Shown here: piece by piece, positions 36,618 through 49,532 of the stretch
Numbering within the stretch: position 1 is the stretch's first letter
Layout: the number at the start of each line of letters is the position of its first letter
From: Absidia repens
Taxonomy: Eukaryota > Mucoromycota > Mucoromycetes > Mucorales > Cunninghamellaceae
Direction: 5' to 3'
Assembly (NCBI GenBank): GCA_002105175.1
Contig: MCGE01000004.1
Location: 682,001-746,000 of the forward strand
DNA length: 64,000 bases
Made by a program: the position numbers and the translations under genes
Notes under the pieces: model-generated
Seen by the model: the letters and a program-made list of their open reading frames with translations, nothing else
What the model was told of the DNA's origin: nothing
Databases searched by the model: none

Positions 36618-36951
36618 ATGAGCCAGCAAAAATACTCCGTTAAAATTGAAGATTTGCCAGAAGAAGTTGACGACCAAACTGGTTCATCATTTGAGTTCAA
36701 TATGCATCAAAAAAACAAACCCACTTCATGTGATCAGGGTTCTACCTATAATCAAGAATCTTGGGTAATACAGTATTGATTTGCTCTTTTTTCGATCAAG
36801 CATTGACTCGAGAACTTTTTTATAGAACCAGGTGGACCGAATGGAAAATCAAGCACGGAATGAAAAGATAGAAGACGCTTCGGATCAAATGAAAAAGGCC
36901 CATAAGATGGCTCATATCGTAGAAAAGGACATACAACAACAGACAAATTGA
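36618..36951 (+). CDS. Small charged coiled-coil protein, unknown
   Basis: Two exons (36618-36764, 36826-36951) join in phase 0 to give 90 residues. The first half is acidic and polar (VKIEDLPEEVDDQTG). The second is a single predicted amphipathic helix (VDRMENQARNEKIEDASDQ, then MKKAHKMAHIVEKDI), resembling subunits of helical-bundle complexes or SNARE-like helices, but without a diagnostic motif. The intron has a GTAATA donor and TTTTATAG acceptor. AATAAA follows at 37070-37075. Function unknown. Confidence 0.6.
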
Positions 36952-37548
36952 TGTATGGTGCAGCGACTCGGCAAGAACGTCAAAAAGTTTGGGTCTCGCT
37001 GAAAATGCTTAGGATATATAATATAATATATTTACTTAATAACATGATATAATAGTAAAGAAGAAAAGGAATAAAGTTACGTGGTGCGTTTTTGTTTTTA
37101 TTTTTTTGCTCAGTCATTTGGTCGGTTTGAATAGAGGGATTGCAGAATTGCAACGCAAACAAAATGGATGTTTATGCGGGTAATTAATCACCTTCCAGTG
37201 CACCCATCCTTTAGAAATTTCTTTAACCTCTATTGTTTGAAGCCCTGAGTTCATACTGTTGACGAAGCTTTAAACTTGACGGTTGATCAAAGTCGTTAGC
37301 CTTTCCTTTTTACATTCACATGTACTATTATGTATAGCCTGGGTAGACTGTACCCGTTTGGCAAGACAAACTCAACGCATGAGAGGCGAAATAAAAATAA
37401 AAAGATGGGACAAATTTTATTCAGATGTAAAAATAAACTATGGCTTTCAAAAGGTAGTGCCGTATCTATTTAAATGTGAGGCCTTTGGTGTTATTGTTGT
37501 AGAAAAAAAAAGAGGTAATTCCTCACAAGAGACCAAAAACCCCATTTC
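36952..37548. other. Intergenic spacer before repeat copy 6
   Basis: 3' UTR of the small coiled-coil gene and AT-rich DNA. No gene recognised. Confidence 0.5.
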
Positions 37549-38800
37549 AAATCCCGCCCACGTGAAATATTTATTTTCTTTCTCCCGCTTTTTTTTTAAT
37601 TTTTCGCTCTGCCTTTCTCTTTCTTTTTCATTCTCTTTTTTTTTTCTTCACCATTCAACTTCTGTGGGGTTATTTTGGACCTAGATTAGTATAAGAACTA
37701 GTTTAGAAGCGTTTTCAACTCAGGGATTATAAAACGCTTGAAGAAAGCCTTTCATTTTGGATCTAGGATTTAGAACCACCATTAGTTAACTTTTTGAAGC
37801 CTTCATTAGCTTAGTTTAGTGTTAGTTTGTCCACGCATTGTATACATCTGAATAAAATATGTACCTTTTTACTTGCTTCAATGATATAAGCCCCATTGAT
37901 TCCTTTCATGCTTTATGTATGAGATCCCATTTTGTTACCATGTCCCCTTTTTGATCAGCGTTGAACCTTGTTGTGCTTCAATCACAGATGTCCCTTTTAT
38001 TCCTTCTCATGTCTTGTGCTCTACACTATATTAGCCTCCACCTTATAGTTATCTTTTAGAATGTTGCTGATCACTCCTCGAATATTATAGTACTACTGTC
38101 CCTCCTGCTTTCTTGAATAGATCCTCTCATTAGATCCCTTGTTACAATGAACCCCTCTCAGTTAGTTTTAGTATCTATCAATATGCTTCAATAAAATATG
38201 TGCTTTTATTAACATCGCCCTATGAATATTGAGAAACGTTGCCGTTATCGTCATAGCTGTTTTGTGAATGTCCAACCAAACATTTGATTTCTAATTCGCC
38301 CACTATAACTATTTTTTTCCCATAAAGACCCAAGATCCGCTTGACTGTCTTAGATCACGTTCTATTAAACCAATCATGTAGAATCTAGCTCGTGCTGCAC
38401 AAACAGGCGCTATACAGAATTATACGCTGCTTTTCTGTTTATTTGTAGTTATTTGCTCCACACATAACCAAATGTCTACTGCCTGGTTGGCAGTTTGCGG
38501 TCATTTGATATGGAACGTAGCCCTTTTCCCTCTCCACTTTTCATATTAATTAACCCAGGCTGTACACCAACCCAACATCTTCTAAACTAAGCATATGTAT
38601 GTGTGCAGCATTTTTTTTTTTTTTTTTTTTTTTTTTGCTGCATGTGGTGTCATAAAGGTGAAGCCCAAACTGACTCAGTCAACCCCAATAAGCTGCATAG
38701 TACGGTGCAAATAGTCAGAAGGTTTTAGTTTTATCAAAACCACACTTCAACAACTTTTTGATCTGCACTCAGTAGATTATTATTTGAAAGTGTCAACAAT
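37549..38800 (+). repeat. Dispersed 1.3-kb repeat family, copy 6 (near full length)
   Basis: Headed by TTTCAAATCCCGCCCACGTG (CACGTG at 37559-37564). It has the pyrimidine leader, the core (AAGAACTAGTTTAGAAGCG, GGGATTATAAAACGC, CACCATTAGTTAAC, TTAGCTTAGTTTAGTGTTAG) and three or four diverged AATAAA modules. A T tract (about 38611-38636) and a distal part with GCATGTGGTGTCATAA, GCCCAAACTGA and CTGCACTCAGTAGAT follow, matching copies 2 and 4. This copy best shows the full arrangement. Confidence 0.78.
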
Positions 38801-39174
38801 AAAAGGTTTCTTTGCAGTATTGCTAGACTGAATCATATGATAATTTCAGAGAGCCTTAATAGGCATGAAACTTAGGAAACAACATTTTTCCCCCAACAAA
38901 TTCGTATATCAATAATTTGTTTTCCAGAATCAATAAAATCAATGAATTTCATAAAAGTATGTTATCCCAAGCGGAATGCATAGGATGACAAATGTTTATT
39001 GTTTCAAAATCAATATATGAAATAGAACGTAAAAAAAAAAAAAAAAAGGGAATAAATAAGTATCTAAACTAGGCATAAAAAAGTATATACTAAGGAAAGG
39101 AGGACATGAAAAGAAAAGAAAAAATAGAATGAAGGGAAGTGGAAAAAGGATCCAAAAAATAAGCACATCTCCCA

Positions 39175-41321
39175 TTAGGAAGCTGTTGCAGTATAAACAT
39201 AAAGACCATCGACGGCATCGTCGTCATCGACATTGAAGCCATTGCCAAAGAGACCACCTTGTGGATAAAATTGACCAAGATCGACCACAGGAGAGGGCAC
39301 AGGTATATTGCGTTGAGCCTGGAGATAATCCCGCCGAATACGATCAAACGCTTCTTGAATGTTGAGAATAAATGCGGTATCCTTATAGAGATGGTAAATG
39401 TTTGATCGCTGGATAACAGAGAAGAGATTGAAAAGAAGTTCATAGCCTTTGTTTCGAATATCGTTGAAGTCGGATTGAAGTAAGTATCGGTGAATGTGAG
39501 ATGCAACCAACAAAGATCGTAAAGCAGGATAGCAATAGCAGTCAAAGAAGTCTGGATCATCGGCCCATCGTGTCAAAACATCCACCATCAATTGTCCATG
39601 TTCCAAGCAACGCATAAAGGGGAGTTGAATGATTTCACCTGGTTGGGGTAAAAATACCTGGTAGAGGTATAAAAAGGTTCCATGCCATTCCACAAGAAAA
39701 TGATAACGAAGCCGGCGAAGCCAAACATCATCCAGAGTTCGTTTGCATACAGGATGACAACGATTGTCCAAACAAGGCGCCACAGCGGGTCGAGTACTAG
39801 GGTGTCCATAGTATCCATGATGTTTGGTAAGATCAACAGATTCCAAAGGTTGTCCATCGGTCACCCATGCAGGTAATTCACGATATAAATCCCATAGTTC
39901 TTCTTCAAGCATTTTGATATTTTGACCCTTGATTCCATCTGACTGCGAGTCATTGCTAAATGATTGAGTTGACGTAGAAGTAGAGAAGGAAGAGGATGGA
40001 GAGGAGCCAGATGACGGTGAAGATGTTGCTGAAGGAGTTGTTGCCGCTGATGTAGGTGTACGTTTGTAGCAAATATCATCGATATGACGAATGATATCAG
40101 CCAATCGACAACGATAATAAATATATTCTTCTTTGAGTCGATCGACAGGTTGCGCACAATGTTCTGAAGGTAACTGTTTGTCCACTTGCATATATGAGCT
40201 ACATATAACATGAGTTTGCATTTGAAGATTGTGTCTTGAAGCATCCGCAGTAAAGATGGCCCAGAAGAGTTGTCGAAGTAGGTTCTGTTGCCACACCGTC
40301 ATGGTAGCATGTTGGTTGTGAAGAGAATCGACCATGATAGCCATTGATTGTCGAGAGAGAGTAGCTTCATCCAAGTATCCATTTTCGGCTTCGTATAACA
40401 TCAAATTGTAGGTTGCATGCAGACACATTATATCAGGTTGTGGAAGTGATGCCATTCTTGTAGTCAAAAGTTCCCTCGTATAATGGTAAAAGGCGTGAGA
40501 GAGATGTTCATGGTTGTCCACCTTCATTGCGTGCAAGTTGACAGCATGGGAAAGCATCAAAGTCATCACCGAGCTGAGTAGCAAATCATAGTCACCATTT
40601 TCTTCGAGATGAGGAGTGATAAATTCAGGCAAAGACGAGAAAGAGTAGCAATCATTGTAAAGAGCGATGAGCATTTCGACTTCTTCTACAGAGACCATAG
40701 CACGAGCGATATCAATAGAGAATTCACTTGACTTCAAAGATTTTGGCAGAGGCGGCATTGTTTCCTTGCCCAAACCATCAATAAGAGTCAATAACCGTTG
40801 ATTTCGATCAAAAGTGGCATGGTACACACGTTCCTGGACTTGCCATTCTGGTTCACCTGGAGCGGAGATGTTGACTAGTCTAGCCGCTGTTTGTTGTCGA
40901 AGAGAATCAAAAATGTCAGCTTCCATTCGAATATTTCGTGCAAAGTGTCGTTTGTTGTTGGCCAGCACCACCTGCGATTCCCAGTCGTTAGTCTTCAAGT
41001 CAGAGGTCTTCATGTATGTTGTGAGTACATCGTATTTTCCTTTCGCATCGTAGAGTAGTTTTTCCAAGATGGCTGCTTGCTGTTCTTGTGAGAGATTGCT
41101 GTACGGGAATTCTTTGGCATACAGACACTTCCGGTTGTTTTCCGCGCAGTTTCGACAGGGATTGCCTTTGTCACATTGTTTTCTAGATGATCGACATCTA
41201 AATAAAAAAAAAAAAGTAAATATATTATTCTATAGTATTAGTTCTCAAAAAAAAGAAAAACTTACTGAATACAAGTTTCGCATTGTCTTCTTCTTTTCTT
41301 GGTGATACGCTGTGTGCTCAT
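39175..41321 (-). CDS. Zn2Cys6 fungal transcription factor
   Basis: Two exons (41266-41321 and 39175-41197) encode 692 residues. A basic start (STQRITKKRRR) leads into the binuclear zinc cluster with Cys17, Cys20, Cys27, Cys33, Cys36 and Cys43, spaced CX2CX6CX5CX2CX6C, the Gal4-type pattern. The intron cuts the cluster between its first two ligands. Beyond a short linker, residues 150-640 form the helical middle-homology region seen in fungal_trans-type factors (LLLSSVMTLMLSHAVNLHAMKV, MCLHATYNLMLYEAENGYLDEA, LLRQLFWAIFTADASRHNLQMQTHV), interrupted by a Ser/Thr-rich insert. Nuclear DNA-binding regulator by family; target pathway unknown. A TTTATT is at 38995-39000. Confidence 0.9.
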
Positions 41322-42268
41322 GTATAAAAATAGTAAAGGGAGCAAATTGAGAAAGAAAGGAAAAATAAACAATTTCGCCCTCCTCGTATTTTCATCCCAC
41401 AATCTAGTTTTTTGTGTCACCACGCGGTTTTTTAATTTCAGTCATATTTTTTTGCCCCTCTCTTATTATCCACTTGCTTTACAGTAAAATGTCCACTATA
41501 TAAACATGATGTGAAGTAATAACTACAACTGAATGGAACCTCCTCATAGGGACCAATAATGCAGCAGAAACAACGAGGAAGTGATGCTTATTTTTCTGCT
41601 TAAATAGTTCTATTTATTCCTTTATCTCGTATTTTAGAAATGAAACGCCAACAAAGCGAATAAATTGCTGTTGTGGCATTATTATATATTTTTCAAGTAT
41701 TGCTAATGGAGCAGAAGCAAGTCATAGGAGGAAGAAGCATACATACTCACTGATATGTCTGTTGCATCTTTATTCTAGAAATATTAAGCTCGGCGAACTA
41801 CCGGATTTATCCGTTTTAAATGGAAACGTTATGAAAATCTTGTGCTATCTACTACAGGTTACACTCAAACACCTGAAATGCTTGTAGAAATATACCTACG
41901 GATCGTCCTCGAATCTACCAAAGGAAATACGTCCATCGTCCAGTATATTGGAAAACTATGGGTAAGTCAAATGTAGGTCAAATTGTGATATGACGATGTA
42001 CTAACAAGTTTTTTTTTTCTTTTCTTTTTTTTTTTAATTGACTACAATAAAACCATCAATTCACTTATGTAATTATATAACGGACTGGGTTGGTATGGTT
42101 GAATATACGGTGCTGGTTCTTTATAACTAGAATTGGCGTTATAGAGCTCGACTCTCCCTGAATCTGCAGACAGGGCAGAGGTTTTGCAACTCCGCTTTTT
42201 TTTTAACTTCTGACATTGCTTTTTTTTTTCTTTTTACATCCTTGTTTTACATTTTGACTTCTACAGTA
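41322..42268. promoter_or_regulatory. Divergent region between the Zn2Cys6 and LRRC40-like genes
   Basis: Contains promoters of both flanking genes, with pyrimidine tracts at about 42009-42035 and 42197-42240 before the LRR gene. A coding-like remnant lies at 41788-41961 (next entry). Confidence 0.4.
41788..41961 (+). pseudogene. Coding-like remnant of unknown origin
   Basis: Fifty-eight open codons with protein-like composition (GFIRFKWKRYENLVLSTTG, MLVEIYLRIVLESTKGNTS) end at a perfect donor TGG|GTAAGT. No convincing start or following exon was found before the LRRC40-like gene. It could be an upstream exon, a decayed gene or an element fragment. Family not recognised. Confidence 0.25.
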
Positions 42269-44880
42269 ATGTCAACAACTTCAAGACGAACCGCTACGCA
42301 ACCAAGACCAACAAAGGCGTCCGCATTGCGATCGTCATCTGTTCAAGTCCCCAACACGAAAAAAGCATCTGACACTGCGCCTTCCACCAAGAAATCAGTT
42401 ACCACTGCAACTAGTTCTGAAAGACCAAACCCTCATAGCAAAGCCCGTGCGTCTGAAGGTGTCAGAGCATTTATGTCGAATCAGAGATCTCGTTTGAACA
42501 AAGCAAAGCAGCAGCAACAGCAGCAACCGGATGATGAAGTTGATCCCTCCAAGATGAAACCATCCTCTGGAAACGTCATGACAGGAGCTCAACGATACAG
42601 CGATAACTTCCAAGATACCTCACTCTCCTCTTCTCCCAATACATCAAATCTGAAATCTGTAATCCAACAAGCCAAGTCTTCTGGTCGCATGAATCTGGCT
42701 CACCGACACTTGGAAAAAGTACCTGATCAGATTTTGAATATGTAAGTCCTCCCACCCCCCCCCCTCCAGGAAACAAAAACAAAGTACCTTACTGATCCAT
42801 TTGATACATATTCATTTTTTCTAAGGTATCATGTGGATCCCAATTCGATTGTTGTAGACTTTAGCTCATCAGGTGGTGACGCGTGGTATGATGCGGTGGA
42901 ATTGACGAAATTTGTAGCAGCGTTCAACGACATCACTGTGATGGATGAACGAATAGGGACTGAATTTGGCGCGTTGACTCTTTTGGATGTAAGTAAAGGA
43001 AAAAAAAGTATATCAAATGGTCATATGATTGAAGTAGGACACTTATCCTTCATACAACGTAGTTCCGGAATAATCGGTTACAAGGACTTCCGTCTTCGTT
43101 AGCTCAATTGGAACGGCTTACTACTTTACACTTGCCCTACAACCAGTTTGATGGAATCCCTGATGTGATTTTACAGTTGACTAATCTACGGGAATTGAAC
43201 ATGGCCCACAATCAACTTAAACAATTACCTAGCAATATTGGAACATTTCACCGTTTGGAAATATTGGACCTTGGGAACAACATGATTGGACCTGATCTAC
43301 CTGAAGAAATGTCTCTTCTTACTTCACTTCGTAAACTTCATATGGACAACAACCAACTGGCATCATTGTCTGCACAAATTGTATCCGGATGGGGAAAATT
43401 GGATGATTTGTCAATGGCTCACAACAGACTGACTCGTTTCGTTACTGGTAAGAAATATCAATACATACGACGAATAAAAAATAAACGGTGAAAAGTACAT
43501 GTCTGACCAACTACTTTGGTGTCTTTTTTGTTTTGACTGATTAGGTAATGTAGAAGCAGACTGCGTTCTCCCCTCATTACTGCGATTGGATATTCGTCAC
43601 AACAATCTTAAGAAAATGACTCCCAACATCCGACTACCCAAGTTGAAAGAACTATTACTGGCCGATAACGCTTTGACAACGGTTTTAGATGGTGACAATA
43701 ATGAATTATCGGCGTCTACAATGGACTACTCATTCTTACAATATTGCGATGAATTGTTGACGTTGGATGTTGGATCGAATCAGTGGACTGAAATTCCGAA
43801 TGCAGTTTTGGATTTAACTCAGTTACAACGATTGGATATCGGTGGCAATCAACTACGTGGACTTCCATCTGATCTAGGGCGGCTACCCAATCTGATCGCA
43901 TTGACGTGGCAAGGAAACCCATTACGCTCGGTGCCTCGGAATATTTCCATGATGGAACTGATTGAATCTTTACGAGTGGCCCAAATTAGTCAACAAGAAA
44001 GTACTACCTCTACTACAACTACGGACGGCAGCAACAACAATAATAATGACGATGGAAGCACGAAAACTGATCAACAGGATAAGACATTGCCTCAGCTTGA
44101 TGAAAGAAAGCCTGCTTCTTTGGAATCAACAAATCCGGCTGTCACAACTCGTACACTCAACCTCTCAAACCAAAAACTTACAGAGCTATCTGAATCTTCG
44201 ATCAATCAACATTATGGGGTGCAAACTATTCAACTAGGTAATTTTTGGCGGGGGAGGCTGTTAATTTATCAAATGCGGGCGAGGAAATATTTATATTTAA
44301 CAATTTATATTTCCTGATGTGATTAGGGAACAACGAATTACCTAGCTTTTCTCTGATGGCAGTTACTAGATTTAGCACTACTCTGGTTCACCTTTCTTTG
44401 GAAAAAAACAAACTCACGACATTTGCCCTGGGACTTCCAGCTATTTTCGCAACTTTGAAAACTTTGAATTTGGCCAACAATCGTTTACGGGAAATCAGCT
44501 ACGACGCAATCACCACTAATGACGAAGACAAGAGCAAGAGTGCATTTCCAGCCTTGACAGATCTCATCCTCAACAACAACACCCTGACGGAACTTCCACA
44601 AGGTCTTTCGACCGTGATCCTCCCATCGCTTCGCACCCTACGATGCAACTCGAATCGACTCACAACTATCAATCCCGATGGACTTGCCAATTTGGAAGTG
44701 TTGGATATTGCAAACAACGATATTGCGACGTTACCTCCGGCATTGGGTTTGATCTCCTCTCTACGTGAGCTGACAGCGTACGGAAATCGTTTTCGGGTTC
44801 CTCAACCTTCGCTATTGGCTCAAGGCACTCCTGCGGTGATGGCGTTCCTAAAAAGACGTGCTGGTGTTGCTACTGATTAG
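42269..44880 (+). CDS. Leucine-rich repeat protein, LRRC40 type
   Basis: Five exons (42269-42741, 42826-42988, 43063-43447, 43545-44237, 44327-44880) encode 755 residues. A Ser/Thr/Lys-rich N-terminus of about 130 residues is followed by LRRs in two blocks. The first runs from LTLLDFRNNRLQGLPSSLAQL onward; the second starts after an Asn/Thr/Asp-rich insert near residue 500 and ends with the C-terminal block (LRELTAYGNRFRVPQP, GTPAVMAFLKRR). Repeats follow LxxLxLxxNxLxxLP. The layout (LRRs, break, short LRR tail with a YGN-R ending) fits LRRC40-like proteins, whose biochemical role is poorly known. Exon 3 was started at 43063 because this gives DFRNNRLQGLP. Poly(A) signal at 45008-45013. Confidence 0.82.
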
Positions 44881-45289
44881 ATATCCCTTCTTCTATTATT
44901 GTCTATCACTCAATACCATATCATCAACCCCCCCCTTTTATGACTTCATTTAAGTAGCTTATTTCCTCTCGTATTGCTTTATTTTACCCCTCCCCCTCAT
45001 TATTTGAAATAAAATCCAAATTCCTTTTTATTTTACCTCACTTCCTATTAATTTGTTTCCGATAAGCGTGTGATTGTTGCTACAGCTATATAATTGCTGC
45101 TTGTATTTTCTTTTCCTTTTTCTATTTTGAATACGCAATCAGATAGCAGTACGGTGTGTTTCAGAATAAACATAGAGTAAACCCTGTGGTGGCAATTTTT
45201 TTTATATATTCTTAATGGTCACACTCTCAATTTCAAAAAAAAAAAAAAAAGAAGTTGTCAGGAGGATGTTGTTGAACTGTGGCTTTTAA
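44881..45289. other. 3' UTR and spacer after the LRRC40-like gene
   Basis: Pyrimidine-rich 3' UTR with AATAAA at 45008-45013 and an A tract near 45236-45251. No gene. Confidence 0.5.
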
Positions 45290-46507
45290 TGAAGATAGAC
45301 ACTTCCACCATTTTGTACTTTAATAAGCAATGCTGTCTTCATTATTATATTATTATTATGCCACACACACAAGAATAAAATAGAAGATACATAAAAAAAA
45401 AAAAAAAAAGAACCAGATATACATCTAGCCCAGCGAATGTTGCGTTAGCTACAGGGCCGAGATTGACTATTATGAATGGGAAGAGTGGGGGATAGCGCTT
45501 TATATTACATCAAGTGGACTAGCACTATGAATCAATCACTAGGTCTCCAAGGCGTGTGCGTGGGCGGGCGGAGGGTGACAGTCATAGATAAACTATGATA
45601 GACAGCAATGTAAATCGCTCAATGGCGGTGACTAGATGCACAGTGCGAACTATATTCATTTGTTTTATTGGTAGAGCGTGAATATGAACGCCTTTGGTAT
45701 TATGTAAACCTAAAACTACCAAACCCCCCCCTGGGTCAAAAAAAAAAAAAAAAACGGCAGGGGAAGTAGATGAACTAGAAAGTAAATGTTTTTGGTAGTG
45801 CATTCACAAAACAACTAGTAATAGCGGCATTGTATACATCATAATGTATATGAGAATGGTTAATAAAAAGAAAATATTTTATTGGAGTATATTGTGGAAG
45901 ACTAAAACTGAAGGCGGTTGTAACAACGGATCTCATGGAAGGATCTGTTAAAGCACAAACATGAGGAAAACTAAAAGTGAGATCCAAGGGATGGTCAACA
46001 ACAATCTAAGGGACCTTTGTAAAATGAATTTTCATATATTGTACACTATAAGGTATGTGATAATTTAAATTAGTATCTTTTATTAAACAACAATAACATA
46101 TCAAACGGGGTGATGGTAACAAAAAGGAATCTCATACATAAGCATGAAATGTATCAATGGGGCATATGTCATTGAAGTAAGTAAAGAGAGATATATTTTA
46201 TTCAGATGTAGATACAAACAATGGACAAAAATAACACTAGACTAAACTAAACTAATGAAGACTCCAAAAAGCCAATTAATAGTAGTCCAAAATCCTAGAA
46301 CCAAAATGAAAGTGTTTCCCCATGCATCTTGTAATCGCTGAGCTGAAAACGCTTCTAAACTAGACCTGACACTAATCTAAGTCCAAAATGAGCCCGTAGA
46401 AGTTGAATGGTCAAGAAAAAATGAAGGTGAAAATATAAGAGAGTCTAAAAATTAAAAAAAAAAAAAAAAAAGCGACAGAAAGAAAATAAATATTTCACGT
46501 GAGCGGG
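45290..46507 (-). repeat. Dispersed 1.3-kb repeat family, copy 7
   Basis: Minus-strand copy with CACGTG at 46496-46501 and a one-base variant head (CCCGCTCACGTG). Core, AATAAA modules (TTAATAAAAAG, ATTTTATTGGAG) and distal AT-trinucleotide region (about 45345-45365) align by eye with copies 2 and 4. A tracts interrupt it at about 45391-45409 and 45739-45754. Confidence 0.75.
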
Positions 46508-48271
46508 ATGTGAAATGTTTTTGCGGTCGCTTTTTTTATCGATTTTTTCAGTTGCCTATTAGAAGGAAACACTTTTTTTTTTGACTTCCCTTCTGTTCTC
46601 ATGCTGACTTTTTACTCGCTAGGGAACGGTGTGCGGTAGTTTGGTTTACCCCGATTTTCTTTAGAATAGTTCATCCCTTGCTGTAGAATGGTTTATTCTC
46701 GTGTTTACTCCATTTATAATAAAAAATCTTTACATGATATGCCTTCAATAGCTCATAATGCATCCTATAGTAAATTTTAGGTGACATTAATGATACTATT
46801 CTCCAAATACGGCTCGGTATTCTAGGCTGCCGCACCCCCCTTCATTCGTTACTAGTCGGGACCCGACTATACAGGACAAGGTACCGCAAAAAAGAAAAAA
46901 GTAAAAAGAAGGACAGTGCTGCTGTTAATCACGATTACGTTTATTGATAAAAGTACTGACGTTGTTTAGGCTTATTTCATTGGTTCGGTACCACAAAAAA
47001 AAATCACTTTGACCCAATTGATGGTACGCCTAGAACATAATTCAAGCGCTTTGTAGCAACATATGATACCCACATATAATCCTTCATCTCAACTTACATG
47101 TGTATGTACAATCACAGGCATATGAGTGTGTGAGAAAAAAAGGGTGTAGAGTAATTTTTTGAATGGCTTATAAAATGACTGTGAAGGACGCTTCAAAAAA
47201 ATAAGTATTTGAAAGTATGCTGAATCCCTGCCCCGTTTTTTTTTTTTTTTTTTTTTTTTTTTCTCAAGAACGGTATTGCAGTTTTAAATTTAATAAAAGA
47301 ATTATTTCCACAGATTTGTTCTAGGCAATCCTTTTTGACTTATTACAACGAGGATTGGGAGGATATTTTTTGTGGGACGTTTTCTAAACCCGCATTCCAT
47401 TTCAAGTAAAACTGCCCGCGTTGCTGTTCCTTTTGTTTATGCTGGGCAGATTTCCTTTTTGGTTTCTATTTCCATGTTTTACCTTTCACTCTGGATAATA
47501 ATTGTAAACTAAAAACACCCAGCTCATCATCATTTATGATGGAAGCAAAAAAAGAAAAAAGAGGCGTCTTCTGCGGCGTTTAAATTGCGCGCTTTTTTAC
47601 ACTACCGTAGATCTTCTGTCATTTCGAGCGTACCAAACTCTATTGCTTTTCGCCAATGACATTCATGCAATCAGCATCATTTTTTTTTTATTATGTATTT
47701 GGACGACCACTTTACACGTTTCATGCTGAGAGGGTATTGTGATGACAATCTTTAGTGTCCCGCACTAAAAAAATGAAAAAAAGACTATGATATTGAAGTA
47801 CGTCATTAAGAGGAGAAATAATAGGTTGGAACGATAGCTTGTTATTGCTATAAACGACATCAGAATGAAATCATTAAGGTTGCTTTTTTTTAAAAAAAAA
47901 AAAAAAAAAAGCTGGTTTTTTGCAAGATGCATATACACTACTGGTGTATCTTATTTTGGCCCAAAGATGTGTAGTTTAAACCCCGCAATGTGCATGCCAA
48001 GCCTATGATGTCCCGCATGAATCTCACTAAAAATTTAGTTTCACAGAACTTGGTTATTTTAAACAAAACAAAACAAAATAGCCTATTCATCGGGGAGAAC
48101 GATCGATGATGATGCTTACACCCCAGTAGATGGTACCATGATTACGACGCTTCTCCATTTGGTTTCCCAACAAAAAAAAAAAAAAAATATAAAAGGCACA
48201 CTTTTTTTTCCCACAGATACTTTTTCTTTTTATTATCAATTTTTTATTATCAAAAAAATAATCCAAAAACA
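46508..48271. other. Intergenic DNA sharing segments with 13.0-14.3 kb
   Basis: The first 600 bases carry segments similar to those beyond copy 2. Further on are a T25 tract (about 47237-47263), CCGCATT motifs at about 47390 and TTTAAACCCCGC at about 47976. Two AACAAAACAAAAC-type repeats lie near 48060. The promoter of the C2 gene occupies the right end. No gene recognised. Confidence 0.45.
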
Positions 48272-48826
48272 ATGTTGTCATCTACTCATGCTCCTGCCGG
48301 TGTTCTTAGTGTTACTGTAGTCGAAGCAAAGAACCTTCACAAGGAAGACCTTTTCAAGAATGATCCTTTTGTGTAAGTGCACGGTTTGTTATTCATGTCA
48401 TTTTTGGTAGAGTAGCTTTCTCATTGCTTTTTTTTTTTTTTTTTTTTTTTTTTGTGGTAGTGAAATTTACTTTGACGAAAAATATAAGCAAAGAACCCAA
48501 GAAGTCAAGTCAAGCAATGAACCTACTTGGAATGAAACCTTCACCTTCAATATTACAGAAGGCTCCTCAGACCACAAGCTCCGCATCAAGGTTCTCGATA
48601 AGGATACCATTGGCTCTGACAAGATTGGTGAAGGGAAGCTCGATGTCGCTGAAGCTTACGAAGGTCAAATTATTGATACTTGGATCAAGTTACCCGCTAA
48701 ACTCGGTAAGCAAAAGAAAATAAAAAATGGACATACAGGGTACGAAACTGATTTTTTTTTTCTTTCGTGACAGGTTTGACCTCCCATGGTGAAGTCCATC
48801 TTGTTGCTCAATTCCAACGTCAATAA
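48272..48826 (+). CDS. Single C2-domain protein
   Basis: Three exons (48272-48372, 48461-48705, 48774-48826) encode 132 residues, essentially one C2 domain. It reads GVLSVTVVEAKNLHKEDLFKNDPFV, then an EIYFDEKYKQRT strand, NEPTWNETFTFNI, LRIKVLDKDTIGSDKIGEGKLDV and a closing GEVHLVAQF strand. Aspartates at the loop-1 and loop-3 positions (KNDPF, DKDTIGSDK) suit Ca2+-dependent phospholipid binding. Small stand-alone C2 proteins are common in fungi and plants; the specific role is unknown. Intron 1 ends in a run of about 25 T just before its GTGGTAG acceptor. Poly(A) signal at 48920-48925. Confidence 0.9.
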
Positions 48827-49532
48827 ATGATCAGAATATCTTAGCATAGCTATACTTTCAATTTTACTTTTTACTCCCATTCCCCAAATGTTTAGTGCTT
48901 CTGCAATACGCAAAAAGTCAATAAAACCAAACACATTAGTTTTGTTATTTTTTTTTCCATCGTCATTTCTATTGAACATGACGTGTTATTTTGTATCAAA
49001 AATAATCTAAACATACAGAGTCGATGTTATTTTGGGCGTTAACGTTGGGCCCGATATTTTTTTTTTCTGTCTAGAAAGACTTGAGTGTATTTTGCTTGGT
49101 GCATAGATGGGGAAAACGAACGCTAACATAGTCTTAGAAAGATGATATAGGGTTGAACACGTCTGGTAGTATGAAATTTATGTAGAACTCTCCAGTATAG
49201 AAAACGGATATGCAAAATTGAAAAGAGAACTTGAGTCTAGTTTGTTGCTCACGGGCAGGGTGAGTGATTTACATACATACACGGTTCGATAATGTTCTCT
49301 ATGGGTGGGCACTAAGAGAAAATCTGAAACCTTCTGAATGAATTGGTCCAGGCGTTTCATCATTCTTAGAGTGTCACCCGTCATGTTTCCTTTTTTGTAA
49401 TCCGACTATTTCTGCGTTTTTTGTTCAAAAAAAAAAAAAGATGGATTCCCCGCTCGCTTTTTTTTTGTTCTTTCTTTCTCTCGCTCATTGCAACAATTTC
49501 TTCTTCGTAGATCAATAACAAAGAAATGTATT
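48827..49532. other. Spacer between the C2 and hydrolase genes
   Basis: C2 3' UTR and the hydrolase promoter. A minus-strand frame at 49178-49384 starts with a coding-like MTGDTLRMMKRLDQFIQKVS segment, but its second half looks intronic, so a small spliced gene here is possible though unsupported. Confidence 0.35.
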
